Positions 40,134 through 51,381 of a stretch of 64,000 bases of DNA are shown in pieces (within the stretch, counting starts at the first letter, position 1; each line of letters opens with the position of its first letter). This DNA is from Nocardioides sp. Root140 (lineage in GTDB: Bacteria; Actinomycetota; Actinomycetes; Propionibacteriales; Nocardioidaceae): positions 968,000 through 1,031,999 of the forward strand of contig NZ_LMFI01000001.1 of NCBI RefSeq assembly GCF_001426745.1. The letters run 5' to 3'. A program made the position numbers and the translations under genes. Below the pieces are notes generated by a model that saw only the letters and a list, made by a program, of their open reading frames with translations, did no database searches and was not told the DNA's origin.

Positions 40134-40520
40134 ATGTACCCCGAGGACCTGAAGTACAGCAGCGAGCACGAGTGGGTGCGGCAGCCCGGCGAGACCGAAG
40201 GGTCGGTGCGCATCGGCATCACGCACTTCGCCCAGGACGCGCTCGGCGACATCGTCTACGCGTCGCTTCCCGAGCTGGGCGAGACCATCGCCGCGGGCAC
40301 CACGGTGGGCGAGCTGGAGTCGACCAAGTCCGTCAGCGACGTCTACTCGCCGGTGACCGGTGAGGTGGTTGCCCGCAACGAGGCCCTCGACGCCACCCCC
40401 GAGCTGGTCAACTCCGACCCGTACGGCGACGGCTGGCTGTTCGAGGTCGCCGTCGGCGACACCGCCGAGATCGACGGGCTCATGGACGCCAAGGCGTACC
40501 AGGCCTCACTCGACGGCTGA
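40134..40520 (+). CDS. gcvH: Glycine cleavage system H protein
   Basis: The 128-residue lipoyl carrier shuttles the aminomethyl group between the P, T and L proteins. The lipoylated lysine is K65 in GELESTKSVSDVYSP, with SSEHEWVR at the N-terminus and NSDPYGDGWLFEV downstream, all typical. It corresponds to Rv1826 in the syntenic block, ahead of garA. The 81 bp before it contain only short AC-rich repeats and the GGGAGACCC ribosome site. Confidence 0.97.
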   Translation: MYPEDLKYSSEHEWVRQPGETEGSVRIGITHFAQDALGDIVYASLPELGETIAAGTTVGELESTKSVSDVYSPVTGEVVARNEALDATPELVNSDPYGDGWLFEVAVGDTAEIDGLMDAKAYQASLDG

Positions 40521-40529
40521 TAGGTTGGA

Positions 40530-40560
40530 AACCGTCAACCTCGACCAAGTGTTGAGGGTT
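40530..40560 (+). promoter_or_regulatory. Inverted repeat before garA-ftsR
   Basis: AACCGTCAAC (40530-40539) and GTTGAGGGTT (40551-40560) are inverted copies with one mismatch across 11 bp. The GTTGAGGGTT half-site is closely related to half-sites in the inverted repeat at 42382-42412, before the second MerR gene. It may be the operator of FtsR or of the second MerR protein. Confidence 0.5.
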
Positions 40561-40588
40561 CGTGGATCGATGACCGGGAGGGTTGTAC

Positions 40589-41113
40589 ATGCCGTTCTGC
40601 ACTAGCTGTGGCAAGCAGAACCCGGAGGACGCACGGTTCTGTGCCCAGTGCGGCCACCGCCTCGTGAGCGAGGAGCCGCAGGACCACGCGGAGAGCCCGG
40701 TGGAGTCGACCGCGACCATCACCTTCGGTGCTCCCGAGAAGGCCGAGACCGACGAACGCTCGCTCAACCCGGCGGAGTCCGCCGCGGTCGACGCACTGCC
40801 GGTCGGCCACGCCCTCCTGGTGGTCCAGCGCGGACCCAGTGCCGGGTCGCGCTTCCTGCTCGACACCGACCTGGTCAGTGCCGGTCGTCACCCCGAGAGC
40901 GAGATCTTCCTCGACGACGTGACGGTGTCGCGTCGCCATGCGGAGTTCCGACGGGTCGACGAGGGCTACTCGGTCTCCGACGTCGGCAGCCTCAACGGCA
41001 CCTACGTCAACCGTGACCGGATCGACGAGGTGACACTCCAGGACGGCGACGAGGTCCAGATCGGCAAGTACCGCCTCGTGTTCTTCGCCGGCCACGAATC
41101 CGTGAACGGCTGA
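40589..41113 (+). CDS. garA: GarA/OdhI-type FHA protein with zinc ribbon
   Basis: The 174-residue protein begins with a zinc ribbon (Cys4, 7, 18, 21) and has a C-terminal FHA domain: GR100, VTVSRRHAEF (Ser114, His117) and GSLNGTYVN (Asn136). Between them ESTATITF (Thr41, Thr43) occupies the place of the ETTS motif that PknB/PknG phosphorylate in GarA. Phosphorylation there causes intramolecular FHA binding and frees 2-oxoglutarate dehydrogenase and glutamate enzymes. ATG 40589 has GGGAGG 7 bp upstream. Position matches Rv1827. Confidence 0.92.
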   Translation: MPFCTSCGKQNPEDARFCAQCGHRLVSEEPQDHAESPVESTATITFGAPEKAETDERSLNPAESAAVDALPVGHALLVVQRGPSAGSRFLLDTDLVSAGRHPESEIFLDDVTVSRRHAEFRRVDEGYSVSDVGSLNGTYVNRDRIDEVTLQDGDEVQIGKYRLVFFAGHESVNG

Positions 41114-41116
41114 CCG

Positions 41117-41842
41117 ATGGCGACGCCAGCTGCTTCACAGCGTCGCCGGATGAACATCGGGGAGGTCCTCTCCCAGTTGAGTGGCGACTTCCCCGGCATC
41201 TCCCACTCGAAGATCCGGTTCCTCGAGGACAAGGGCCTCATCGACCCGGAACGCACGTCGGCCGGCTACCGAAAGTTCTCCGCCCACGACGTCGAGCGCC
41301 TGCGCTACGTCCTGCGGATGCAGCGCGACCACTACCTGCCGCTCAAGGTCATCGGGGAGCACCTCGACGCCATGGACCGCGGCCTCGAGCCGCCGGCCAT
41401 CGAGGAGGTCGGGCCGCGGGTGCCGAAGGTGGCACTGGCCAACGACGGGCTGCCGTCCGTGGACTCGTTCCGGGCCAGCTCCGACCTGCGCATCTCGCGC
41501 CGCGAGCTGCTCAAGGTGGCCGAGATCGACGAGGACCTCCTCGCCCAGCTGGAGACCTACGGACTCGTCGCCGCCGGCCGCACCGGCCATTTCGACGCCG
41601 ACGACCTCGTGGTCGCCAAGACCGCCTCAGAGCTCGCCGGCTTCGGATTCGAGCCCCGCCACCTGCGCGCGTTCAAGACCGCTGCCGACCGCGAGGTGGG
41701 CCTGGTGGAGCAGGTCATCGCGCCGCTGCGACGCGGTCGTGACGCCTCCGCACAGGCCCGCGCCGAGGAGGCCGTGGCCGAGATCGCAGCGCTCTCGGTG
41801 AAGCTGCACGCCACCCTGGTCAAGGCCGGCCTGCAGTCCTGA
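41117..41842 (+). CDS. ftsR: MerR-family regulator FtsR
   Basis: The 241-residue protein has an N-terminal winged helix (MNIGEVLSQLSGDFPGIS, then KIRFLEDKGLIDPERTSAGYR) and a long C-terminal domain, matching FtsR, the MerR-like activator of cell division described in Corynebacterium and homologous to Rv1828. It starts 3 bp after garA. The inverted repeat before garA is a candidate for autoregulation. No ftsZ gene lies in the window. Confidence 0.9.
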   Translation: MATPAASQRRRMNIGEVLSQLSGDFPGISHSKIRFLEDKGLIDPERTSAGYRKFSAHDVERLRYVLRMQRDHYLPLKVIGEHLDAMDRGLEPPAIEEVGPRVPKVALANDGLPSVDSFRASSDLRISRRELLKVAEIDEDLLAQLETYGLVAAGRTGHFDADDLVVAKTASELAGFGFEPRHLRAFKTAADREVGLVEQVIAPLRRGRDASAQARAEEAVAEIAALSVKLHATLVKAGLQS

Positions 41843-41899
41843 CGGACTGCCACACCGGCTGCGGCGCGCGACCCACCGCAAGGCGAGTAGGGTTGCTGC

Positions 41900-42382
41900 A
41901 TGCGTGAAGTGGATGTCATCGGAGTCAGGGTCGAGATGCCGTCGAACCAGCCGATCGTCCTGCTCCGGGAGGCGTCGGGGGAGCGTTACCTCCCGATCTG
42001 GATCGGTGCGGTCGAGGCGACGGCGATCGCGTTCGCCCAACAGGGCGTCGTGCCCCCGCGACCGCTGACCCACGACCTGATGAAGACCATCCTCGAAGAG
42101 ACCGGCAACCCGTTGGCCGAGGTGCGGATCACCGAGATGCAGGGCGGTGTCTTCTACGCGATCCTGGCCTTCGAGTCGGGGCTCGAGGTGAGCGCGCGTC
42201 CTTCCGACTCGATCGCGCTGGCGCTGCGCACCGGCACCCGCATCGTCTGCGCCGAGGACGTCCTCGAGGAAGCTGGTCTCGCCGTGCCCGAGGAGCAGGA
42301 GGACGAGGTCGAGCGGTTCCGCGAGTTCCTCGACCACGTGACGCCCGAAGACTTCGAGAGCGGCGACCAGAACGAGGGCTGA
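41900..42382 (+). CDS. Bifunctional nuclease family protein (DUF151)
   Basis: This 160-residue protein has the DUF151 core: MPSNQPIVLLREASGERYLPIWIGAVEA, THDLMKTILEETG, and ARPSDSIALALRTGT. The plant member has nuclease activity, but the bacterial function is not settled. The acidic C-terminal tail (EEQEDEVERFREF onward) is normal for actinobacteria. It is the Rv1829 equivalent, between two MerR regulators. Confidence 0.9.
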   Translation: MREVDVIGVRVEMPSNQPIVLLREASGERYLPIWIGAVEATAIAFAQQGVVPPRPLTHDLMKTILEETGNPLAEVRITEMQGGVFYAILAFESGLEVSARPSDSIALALRTGTRIVCAEDVLEEAGLAVPEEQEDEVERFREFLDHVTPEDFESGDQNEG

Positions 42383-42412
42383 ACCCTCACCCTCAATCTG
42401 AGGTTTAGGGTT
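42382..42412 (+). promoter_or_regulatory. Long inverted repeat before the second merR gene
   Basis: AACCCTCACCCTCA (42382-42395) and TGAGGTTTAGGGTT (42399-42412) are inverted copies, 12 of 14 positions matching, around an ATC centre. A further half-site, ACCCTCAG, lies at 42438-42445 just after the -35-like TTGACC. The motif resembles the repeat before garA. Confidence 0.5.
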
Positions 42413-42432
42413 GCGACACGCGGCCCAGCAGA

Positions 42433-42461
42433 TTGACCACCCTCAGGCGGGGGCCTACCTT
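42433..42461 (+). promoter_or_regulatory. Candidate promoter of the second merR gene
   Basis: TTGACC (42433-42438) and TACCTT (42456-42461) are 17 bp apart, giving a normal sigma-70-type promoter 120 bp before the gene. The rest of the leader to 42580 contains no reading frame or structure that I can assign. Confidence 0.35.
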
Positions 42462-42580
42462 GGAGTGTCTTCGTTGTAACTCCACCGTTGTGGTTGACCC
42501 CGGCTCGACTGCCTGGTTGATCCTGACGACCTTCCCCCGCCGGGGTTACGCTGAACGAAGTATCTGACCGGAGGGTCGAC

Positions 42581-43189
42581 GTGGCATCAAACGAAACCGG
42601 ATCGGCGGACAGGCAGTCCGCCGAACACGAGGTGGCAGCCGGCATGGCCGATGAGCAGGGACTGCTCTTCACCGATGACGTCTCGCCGCTGCCCAGTGAC
42701 CAGGGCTACCGCGGTCCGACGGCGTGCAACGCCGCAGGCATCACCTACCGCCAGCTCGACTACTGGGCCCGCACCGGTCTCGTCGAGCCCACCGTGCGCG
42801 GTGCGACCGGCTCCGGCACCCAGCGCCTCTACAGCTTCCGCGACATCCTGATCCTCAAGGTGATCAAGCGCCTCCTCGACGCCGGCATCTCGCTCCAGCA
42901 GATCCGCACGGCCGTCCAGCACCTGCGCGAGCGCGGCACCGACGACCTGACCCGCGTCACGCTGATGAGCGACGGCGCCTCGGTCTACGAGTGCACCAGC
43001 AACGACGAGGTCATCGACCTGCTCCAGGGCGGCCAGGGTGTCTTCGGCATCGCCATCGGCGGTGTCTGGCGCGAGATCGAAGGCTCGCTCGCCGCACTGC
43101 CCAGCGAACGCGCTGCCGACCCCGCCGCCGAGAGCACCAGTGCGGCCGACGAACTCGCCGCCCGCCGCGCGGCACGCAAGATCGGCTGA
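42581..43189 (+). CDS. MerR-family transcriptional regulator (Rv1830-like)
   Basis: The 202-residue protein has a 40-residue N-terminal arm, then a MerR helix-turn-helix (GYRGPTACNAAGITYRQLDY, WARTGLVEPTVRGATGSG, TQRLYSFRDILILKVIKRLL) and a C-terminal region without cysteine metal motifs. It matches Rv1830 by sequence pattern and by synteny. GTG 42581 has GGAGG upstream. A strong terminator follows. Together with FtsR it may control the surrounding cell-cycle and central metabolism genes. Confidence 0.9.
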   Translation: MASNETGSADRQSAEHEVAAGMADEQGLLFTDDVSPLPSDQGYRGPTACNAAGITYRQLDYWARTGLVEPTVRGATGSGTQRLYSFRDILILKVIKRLLDAGISLQQIRTAVQHLRERGTDDLTRVTLMSDGASVYECTSNDEVIDLLQGGQGVFGIAIGGVWREIEGSLAALPSERAADPAAESTSAADELAARRAARKIG

Positions 43190-43215
43190 CCCAGCCCGAT
43201 CCCACACCCTCCGGT

Positions 43216-43250
43216 CCGGCCCGCCACACTCGATGTGGCGGGCCGGTCTG
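43216..43250 (+). terminator. Terminator after the second merR gene
   Basis: CCGGCCCGCCACA (43216-43228) and TGTGGCGGGCCGG (43234-43246) form a perfect 13 bp stem with a CTCGA loop, followed by TCTGTGTGT. It isolates the merR gene from the glycine riboswitch transcript. Confidence 0.7.
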
Positions 43251-43333
43251 TGTGTCAGGGGTGCCTGCGTCCGGAGGGTGGCTGCCAAGGCCGGGATCCG
43301 TCGCGCCGGTGATAGGTTTGCCGCGCTGACAAT

Positions 43334-43448
43334 CCCGCACGGGAGAGTCTTCTCGGCTGCCGGCTGGTGGTCGTGGAGCGCCGAAGGGGCAACCCCTCCC
43401 CGGAACCTCTCAGGCGCCAAGGACCGTGCGGGCTGGCGACTCTGGAGT
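43334..43448 (+). promoter_or_regulatory. Glycine riboswitch, single aptamer, before gcvP
   Basis: The conserved glycine aptamer elements occur in order: P1 left arm CCCGCAC (43334-43340) running into GGGAGAG, GCGCCGAAGGGGCAA (43378-43392), CCTCTCAGGC (43406-43415), the P1 right arm GTGCGGG (43426-43432), then GACTCTGGAG. Only one aptamer is recognisable; no second copy follows. The gene it controls, gcvP, degrades glycine, so it should switch expression on when glycine is abundant. The stretch 43190-43530 otherwise holds only the merR terminator and downstream hairpins. Confidence 0.92.
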
Positions 43449-43450
43449 GG

Positions 43451-43510
43451 CGCGCGCACCCTGCGCGCGATGACAGAGGGGGAGGTGGGGTGTGCAACCG
43501 CATTCCCCCT
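43451..43510 (+). promoter_or_regulatory. Hairpins between riboswitch and gcvP (possible expression platform)
   Basis: CGCGCGCA-CCC-TGCGCGCG (43451-43469) is a perfect 8 bp stem, and AGGGGGA (43477-43483) pairs with TCCCCCT (43504-43510), 12 nt before the GGAG ribosome site. Neither is followed by a T-run, so control may be by translation or by another mechanism. Confidence 0.4.
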
Positions 43511-43530
43511 GCCAGCCACTTGGAGTCCAC

Positions 43531-46403
<2,873 letters not shown>

Positions 46404-46407
<4 letters not shown>

Positions 46408-47741
46408 GCCTGCCGGTCCGGCCGGTCGAGGCGGTGACCGCGCGTCGCCTGTTGGCGAAGATCGCGCACGTCCAGGTCAACGGTCGCCTGCCCTCGATCG
46501 TGGCAGGCGTCGTCCGTGACGGCGCCCTGGTGTGGTGCGACGGGTACGGCGACGTGCCGGGTGAGCCCGCCGACGTGCAGTACAAGATCGGCTCGATCAC
46601 CAAGACGCTGACCGCAGTGCTGATCCTGCAGCTCGTCGACGAGGGGTCCCTGTCGCTGGAGGACACCGCTGGCTCGGTGCTGGGCGACGTCGGCTACGGC
46701 GACCGCACGATTCGCGGCCTGCTCGCGCACAACTCCGGCATGCAGGCCGAGCCCAACGGCTCGTGGTGGGAGCGCAGCCCCGGGCTCTCGTTCGACGAGC
46801 TCGCGGCCGCCAACGCCGACTCCGCGGGCGTCCTCCCGGTCGGGCAGCAGTTCCACTACACGAACCTCGCCTACGGCCTGCTCGGCGAGGTCGTCGCCCG
46901 GCTGCGTGGTGACACCTGGTGGTCCAACGTGCAGTCCCGCATCCTCAAGCCGCTCGGCATGACGCGGACGTCGTACCAGGCCGAGGGCGTCCACGCACAG
47001 GGCACCAGCATCGATCCCTACTCCGGCGAGGCGACCGACGAGCCGCACCCCGACACCGGTGCGATGGCGCCAGCGGGCCAGCTCTGGAGCACGGTCACCG
47101 ACCTGGCGACGTACTGCAGCTTCCTGCTCGAGGGTCACCCCGACGTGCTCTCGAAGGAGCGGCTCGAGACGGCCTACATCCCGCAGTCCGGCGCCCTCGC
47201 CTCGGGCCTCGCGTCCGGTCACGGCCTGGGCTTCCAGATGCACCGCGGCGGCTCGGGCACCCTGGTCGGCCACACCGGCTCGATGCCCGGCTTCGTGGCG
47301 ACCTGCTTCGTCGACCGGGTGCGCCGCACCGGCGTGGTCGGCTTCGCCAACGCGATGAGCGGCATGCCCGCGGACTCGCTGGCCACCACACTGCTCGAGG
47401 AGCTCGAGGCGAGCGAGCCGACCTTGCCGCAGGCGTGGCGCCCGTCGACCGACGTGCCCGCGGAGGTGCGCGAGGTGCTCGGCGTGTGGCACTGGGGACC
47501 CAAGATGTTCGTGTTCCGCTGGGAGCACGACGAGCTGGTGGTCTCCAGGGACGGCGTGGTCGCCTACCGCTATCGCCTGCTCGACGGTTCGTTGGTCGGC
47601 ACTGCCGGCTACCAGATGGGGGAGACGCTCCGGGTGGTGCGCAACGACGACGGCTCGGTCAACCACCTCGACCTGGCCACGTTCATCTTCACGCGCACGC
47701 CGTACGACCCGAACGCGCCGATTCCCGGCGGGCTTCCGTAG
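46404..47741 (+). CDS. Serine hydrolase, beta-lactamase/class C PBP family
   Basis: The 445-residue protein has the three motifs of the family: S64-ITK67, Y152-T-N154 and H290-T-G. There is no signal peptide, so unlike true beta-lactamases it is probably cytoplasmic and may act as an esterase or peptidase. A C-terminal domain of about 120 residues (after SEPTLPQAW) resembles the lipocalin-like extension of some family members. It overlaps the gcvP stop (ATGA) and may be cotranscribed with it and so respond to glycine; no functional link is known. Confidence 0.85.
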
Positions 47742-47803
47742 TCTCGAACCGGGCCCGGCCATGTCGTTTGCGAACGGGCACGGCCGCCGACAGGGTGGTC
47801 GCC

Positions 47804-48460
47804 ATGACCCTCGCCGACCAGTTCCCGCCGTTCGGGCTCCGCATCCACTGTGGTGAACTCGAGCTGGTGCCGATCACGGACGACGTGATCCCCGGCCTGG
47901 TGGAGCTCGCGCTCGACGGAATCCATGCCCCCGACGCCATGCCGTTCTACGTGCCGTGGAGCACCGCGCCGCGCGAGGAGCTGGGCCGCAACATGGCGCA
48001 GTTCTACTGGCAGGGTCGCGCGACCTTCTCGCCTGCCGCCTGGTCGCTGCACCTGGCGGTGCGCCACTCCGGCGAGCTGGTCGGCTGCCAGGACGTCTCC
48101 ACGCGCGACTTCGCCGTGACGCGCACGGCTGAGACCGGGTCGTGGCTGGCGTCGAAGCACCAGGGGCACGGCATCGGGACACGCATGCGCCAGACGATCC
48201 TCGCCTTCGCGTTCGACGAGCTCGGCGCCACCGAGATGACGTCGGGCGCCTTCACCGACAACCCGGCCTCGCTCGCGGTCAGCCGCAAGGTCGGCTACCG
48301 GCCCAACGGTGTCGAGCGCCGGCAACGGCGACCGGGTGAGCTGGCGCAGGTGCAGCGCCTCATCGTCGGCCCCGACGACTTCAGGCGCGGCGAGCCGATC
48401 ACCGTGACCGGCATCGAGGCGTTCCGCTCGTTCATCGGGCTCGACCAGGCCGACAGGTGA
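47804..48460 (+). CDS. GNAT-family N-acetyltransferase
   Basis: The 218-residue protein is a RimJ/RimL-like acetyltransferase: LELVPITDDVIPGLVELAL at the N-terminus, WSLHLAVRHSGELVGCQDVS, then the acetyl-CoA site SKHQGHGIGTRMRQTILAFAF and TDNPASLAVSRKVGYRPNG. The substrate is unknown. ATG 47804 is chosen; GTG 47795 three codons upstream is possible. It lies 62 bp after the serine hydrolase, in an accessory stretch. Confidence 0.85.
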   Translation: MTLADQFPPFGLRIHCGELELVPITDDVIPGLVELALDGIHAPDAMPFYVPWSTAPREELGRNMAQFYWQGRATFSPAAWSLHLAVRHSGELVGCQDVSTRDFAVTRTAETGSWLASKHQGHGIGTRMRQTILAFAFDELGATEMTSGAFTDNPASLAVSRKVGYRPNGVERRQRRPGELAQVQRLIVGPDDFRRGEPITVTGIEAFRSFIGLDQADR

Positions 48461-48481
48461 GTGTCTTGACGCCCGGCTTGC

Positions 48482-49903
48482 TCAGGCTGGCGGCGGCAGG
48501 TCGGCGCGCTCGGCATCGGGAGGCAACGCGGGCGGGGCTTTCGAGCGGTAGACGTGTCCGGTGGGCGTGATGAACTCGACCTCGTGACCCCCCGGTCGCG
48601 GATCGCTCACCCTGGTGCGCCATTCGGGTGCTTCCTTGGCCAGGTTGTGGCCCTCGCAGAGCCCCTGCCCGTTGACCCGCGTGCTCTCGCCCCCGTCGGC
48701 GTGGCGCACAGGGTGGTCGATGTCGTCGATGAGTCGCTCACAGCCCGGCATGCGGCATTCCTGATCGCGATCGCGGATGAAGGCCTTGTCGGCTTCGGTG
48801 TGCCGGCGGCGCCTGGGATCGCGGTCGGTGGCGACACCGGTGACCGGGTCGGTGAAGATGCGGCGCAACCACACGGGCGCACCAGGCTGGTTGGCGAGAT
48901 CGCGCGCCGTCTGCGCGGGCACGGGCATTCCGTCGTTCATGCGGGCCGGGCGATCGGAGAAGCCGAGCAGGGTGTCGGGGGTCATCACGAGACCCACCTC
49001 GACGGGCACCAGTTCGGCCGACTTCTGGCCGGTGAGCCGCTCGACGAACAGGTCGGCCATCAGCTGGTTGATCGTGCGCAGGTCGCCGCCGGCCTTGATC
49101 GCCTCGGCCGAGGCCTTGAGGTTGGCGTAGACGGAAACGCCCTTGGCCACCGGTAGCAGCCCGGTCACGTAGGTCATCGTGTTCGGGGTCGGGCGGATCG
49201 TCACCCTGCGCTGCTGCGCCGACTTCGCGGCGCGGCGCACGGCGGCCTTGGGGTCGAGCTCGTTGCCGAGGGCACGTGCCCGGTCGCCGGCTCGACGCGG
49301 TGTGAGGCCGAGGACCTCGGGGCTGAAGACCTCGCCCGTCTTCGTGTCGACGGTCGTGGCGCACAGCGACTGGTCGACAGCGGCGCGGTCCTTGAACTTG
49401 AGGATCGCGGTCTCCTTGACCAACAGGGTCGCGACCCACTCGCTGATCTGCCCGCGCGTCAGGAGGTCATGGGTGTGAGGCATCTCGGCCATCGCCTTCG
49501 CGAAGCCAAGGTGACGTGAGCCGAGTGACGTGGAGCATCCGCGGGCCAGCGCGACCTGGTCGCCGATGCCCCGGCCGAGGTCGCGTTCGATGCGCTCGGC
49601 CTTTGCCTCCAGCCCAGCTGCTCTCGCCTCATCGGCGGCGTCGCGCTGCCGAGACAGTTGCGACTGCTCGAACGCCTGCGTGATGCGGGCCTGGGCCGCG
49701 GCGGTGGCGGCCTTCAACCGTTCGAGCAGGGTCAGCTGGTCGACCCGGGCGATGTCGTTGCCGGGGCCGTCGAGCTGCGGGTCTCCGTCGAGTCGGGCGA
49801 TCGCCTCGATCATGTGGTCGAGCATGGCCGGCGCGGCATGCTCGCTCACCCGCAGGACGCCGGGTGCGACCTGTTCGAGGAGCGGAGCTGCCGTGGTTGT
49901 CAT
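48482..49903 (-). CDS. DUF222/HNH endonuclease domain protein (13E12 family)
   Basis: The 473-residue protein has an N-terminal DUF222 region and a C-terminal HNH nuclease (ECRMPGCERLIDDIDHPVRHADGGES, then NGQGLCEGHNLAK). It belongs to the 13E12-repeat family, which occurs in many copies in actinobacterial genomes and is often taken to be mobile-element related. No transposase, terminal repeats or attachment site are visible. The 108 bp upstream include an AT-rich segment (GAAGTATTTTTCAGG) unlike the rest of the window. Confidence 0.85.
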   Translation of the reverse strand: MTTTAAPLLEQVAPGVLRVSEHAAPAMLDHMIEAIARLDGDPQLDGPGNDIARVDQLTLLERLKAATAAAQARITQAFEQSQLSRQRDAADEARAAGLEAKAERIERDLGRGIGDQVALARGCSTSLGSRHLGFAKAMAEMPHTHDLLTRGQISEWVATLLVKETAILKFKDRAAVDQSLCATTVDTKTGEVFSPEVLGLTPRRAGDRARALGNELDPKAAVRRAAKSAQQRRVTIRPTPNTMTYVTGLLPVAKGVSVYANLKASAEAIKAGGDLRTINQLMADLFVERLTGQKSAELVPVEVGLVMTPDTLLGFSDRPARMNDGMPVPAQTARDLANQPGAPVWLRRIFTDPVTGVATDRDPRRRRHTEADKAFIRDRDQECRMPGCERLIDDIDHPVRHADGGESTRVNGQGLCEGHNLAKEAPEWRTRVSDPRPGGHEVEFITPTGHVYRSKAPPALPPDAERADLPPPA

Positions 49904-50011
49904 GTGATCCAGTCAAGCCGTGCCCACTGACAACGGACCCTGGAAACCAGCCCTTGATCCCGAAATGTGAGACAACTCGAGAAGTATTTTTCAGGTCCCG
50001 GGCGCTTGCGC

Positions 50012-50560
50012 TCAGGAGAGGTCGAGACGTGGAAGCGACGGCCAGCGCTGCGATGCCCAGTGCGACCAGCTCTCGAAGGTCCGCGGTGCGGCAGGTAGCG
50101 GCTCGCCTGCCACCTCTGCCGCCGTGGGCGGCGTGAAGGACGCCAGAAACCCGTCGTGATCGTCGGAGCTCATCTCATAGGCCGACGTGGTGTCACGCTG
50201 CCAACGGACCTCGGCGCGTGCCCTGCGTTCGGCTTCCCCGACCTCGAGGTGGTGAAGCGAGAACGAGGCTTCGGCGCGCGCGGCGACATCCCGGATGGCG
50301 TAACGCTCCTCGATCGACCAGCACCCGAAGTCCAGGATCACAGAGAGTCCGCCGCGAAGTGACTGATGGGCGACCCATATGAACCGGCCCTCGAGCAGGG
50401 CGCGCTTCTCGGCCTCGTCGGTGTGACCGAAGAGGGGCACCATCCACTCGTCCGGGGTCAGTCGGAGGGCGCCCGTGTCCGCTTCGATCCTGCGGGCCTG
50501 TGCCGTCTTCCCGGCTCCGGGCAGGCCGACCATGAGGTGCAGGACGGGAGGAGAAACCAT
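50012..50560 (-). CDS. P-loop NTPase/kinase (AAA_33-like)
   Basis: The product (182 residues from ATG 50560, or 194 from GTG 50596) has a Walker A GLPGAGKT at residues 12-19, followed by ALRLTPDEWMVPLFG and VILDFGCWSIEERYAIRD, the layout of small AAA_33 or zeta-toxin-like kinases with an Asp in the second strand. The substrate could be a nucleotide, a small metabolite or an aminoglycoside-like compound. It is divergent from the methyltransferase gene. Function is not assigned. Confidence 0.78.
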   Translation of the reverse strand: MVSPPVLHLMVGLPGAGKTAQARRIEADTGALRLTPDEWMVPLFGHTDEAEKRALLEGRFIWVAHQSLRGGLSVILDFGCWSIEERYAIRDVAARAEASFSLHHLEVGEAERRARAEVRWQRDTTSAYEMSSDDHDGFLASFTPPTAAEVAGEPLPAAPRTFESWSHWASQRWPSLPRLDLS

Positions 50561-50640
50561 GTCTCGACCCTTGCGCACGCGAGGCTGCGGGGCCACTCAC
50601 TTTCCGGGGATCCACCCACGGTCGGTGCAGACTGGCTGTC

Positions 50641-51381
50641 ATGCCCAACCATGTGGACCCACGACGGGCACTGGTGTTCGGCCAGGTCGCCGCGGACTAC
50701 GCGCGCTTCCGACCGGCCTGTCCGGACGCAGCGGTGGACTGGCTGACGGACGGCGCCTCGGTCGTGGCCGAGCTCGGTGCGGGCACCGGCCAGCTCACCG
50801 GGAAGCTGCTGGAGCGGGCCATGACGGTGCACGCGGTGGAGCCCGACGAACGCATGCTCGCCGTGCTCCGCAGGGAGTTCCCCGCTGCGCTGGCACACCA
50901 CGAGTCCGCCGACAGCATCCCGCTCGCCGACCACAGCGTCGACGCGGTGGTCAGCGCTGACGCCTGGCACTGGTTCCCGGTCGAGGAGACGGTGGCCGAG
51001 GTGCGCCGCGTGCTCAGACCGGGCGGATGGCTCGGCCTGGCGTGTAACGTGCCCGCACCCCAATCCACCTGGGAGTTCGAGCTCGCGGGAGTCGACCCGG
51101 ACAAGAAGGAGTCGTCACCCGCCGACCGCGCGGGCTTCGGTCCGTTCCCTGACGACGAGAGCACGCGTGAGAACTTCCCGTGGGCCTGGCCGGTCGACCC
51201 CGAGTCGTTCCGGGGATACCTGGCCACGAACTCCGCACTCATCATGATGGAGCCGGGGGAGCGGCAGGAGAGGCTCGACGCGGCCGAGGTCGTCGTGCGC
51301 CACGCCTGCCAGGCCCTCGGTACGACGAGCGTCGCGATGCATCACACGGCCGCCTGCTTCCGCTGGACCCCGGCCCCATGA
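50641..51381 (+). CDS. Class I SAM-dependent methyltransferase
   Basis: The 246-residue protein has the class I fold: motif I VVAELGAGTGQLT, VHAVEPDERML (acidic residue after beta 2), SVDAVVSADAWHWF and the VLRPGGWLGL loop. It resembles small-molecule methyltransferases of the UbiE/Coq5-like group. The substrate is unknown. Its stop overlaps the next start (ATGA), so it is coupled to the TOPRIM gene. Confidence 0.88.
   Translation: MPNHVDPRRALVFGQVAADYARFRPACPDAAVDWLTDGASVVAELGAGTGQLTGKLLERAMTVHAVEPDERMLAVLRREFPAALAHHESADSIPLADHSVDAVVSADAWHWFPVEETVAEVRRVLRPGGWLGLACNVPAPQSTWEFELAGVDPDKKESSPADRAGFGPFPDDESTRENFPWAWPVDPESFRGYLATNSALIMMEPGERQERLDAAEVVVRHACQALGTTSVAMHHTAACFRWTPAP

Noticed and set aside
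43449-43530. Second glycine aptamer
   Set aside because: The conserved GCCGAAGG and CTCTCAGGC elements do not recur; the region forms two simple hairpins instead.
48482-49903. Intact homing or insertion element around the DUF222-HNH gene
   Set aside because: No terminal inverted repeats, target-site duplication, intron or transposase could be found.
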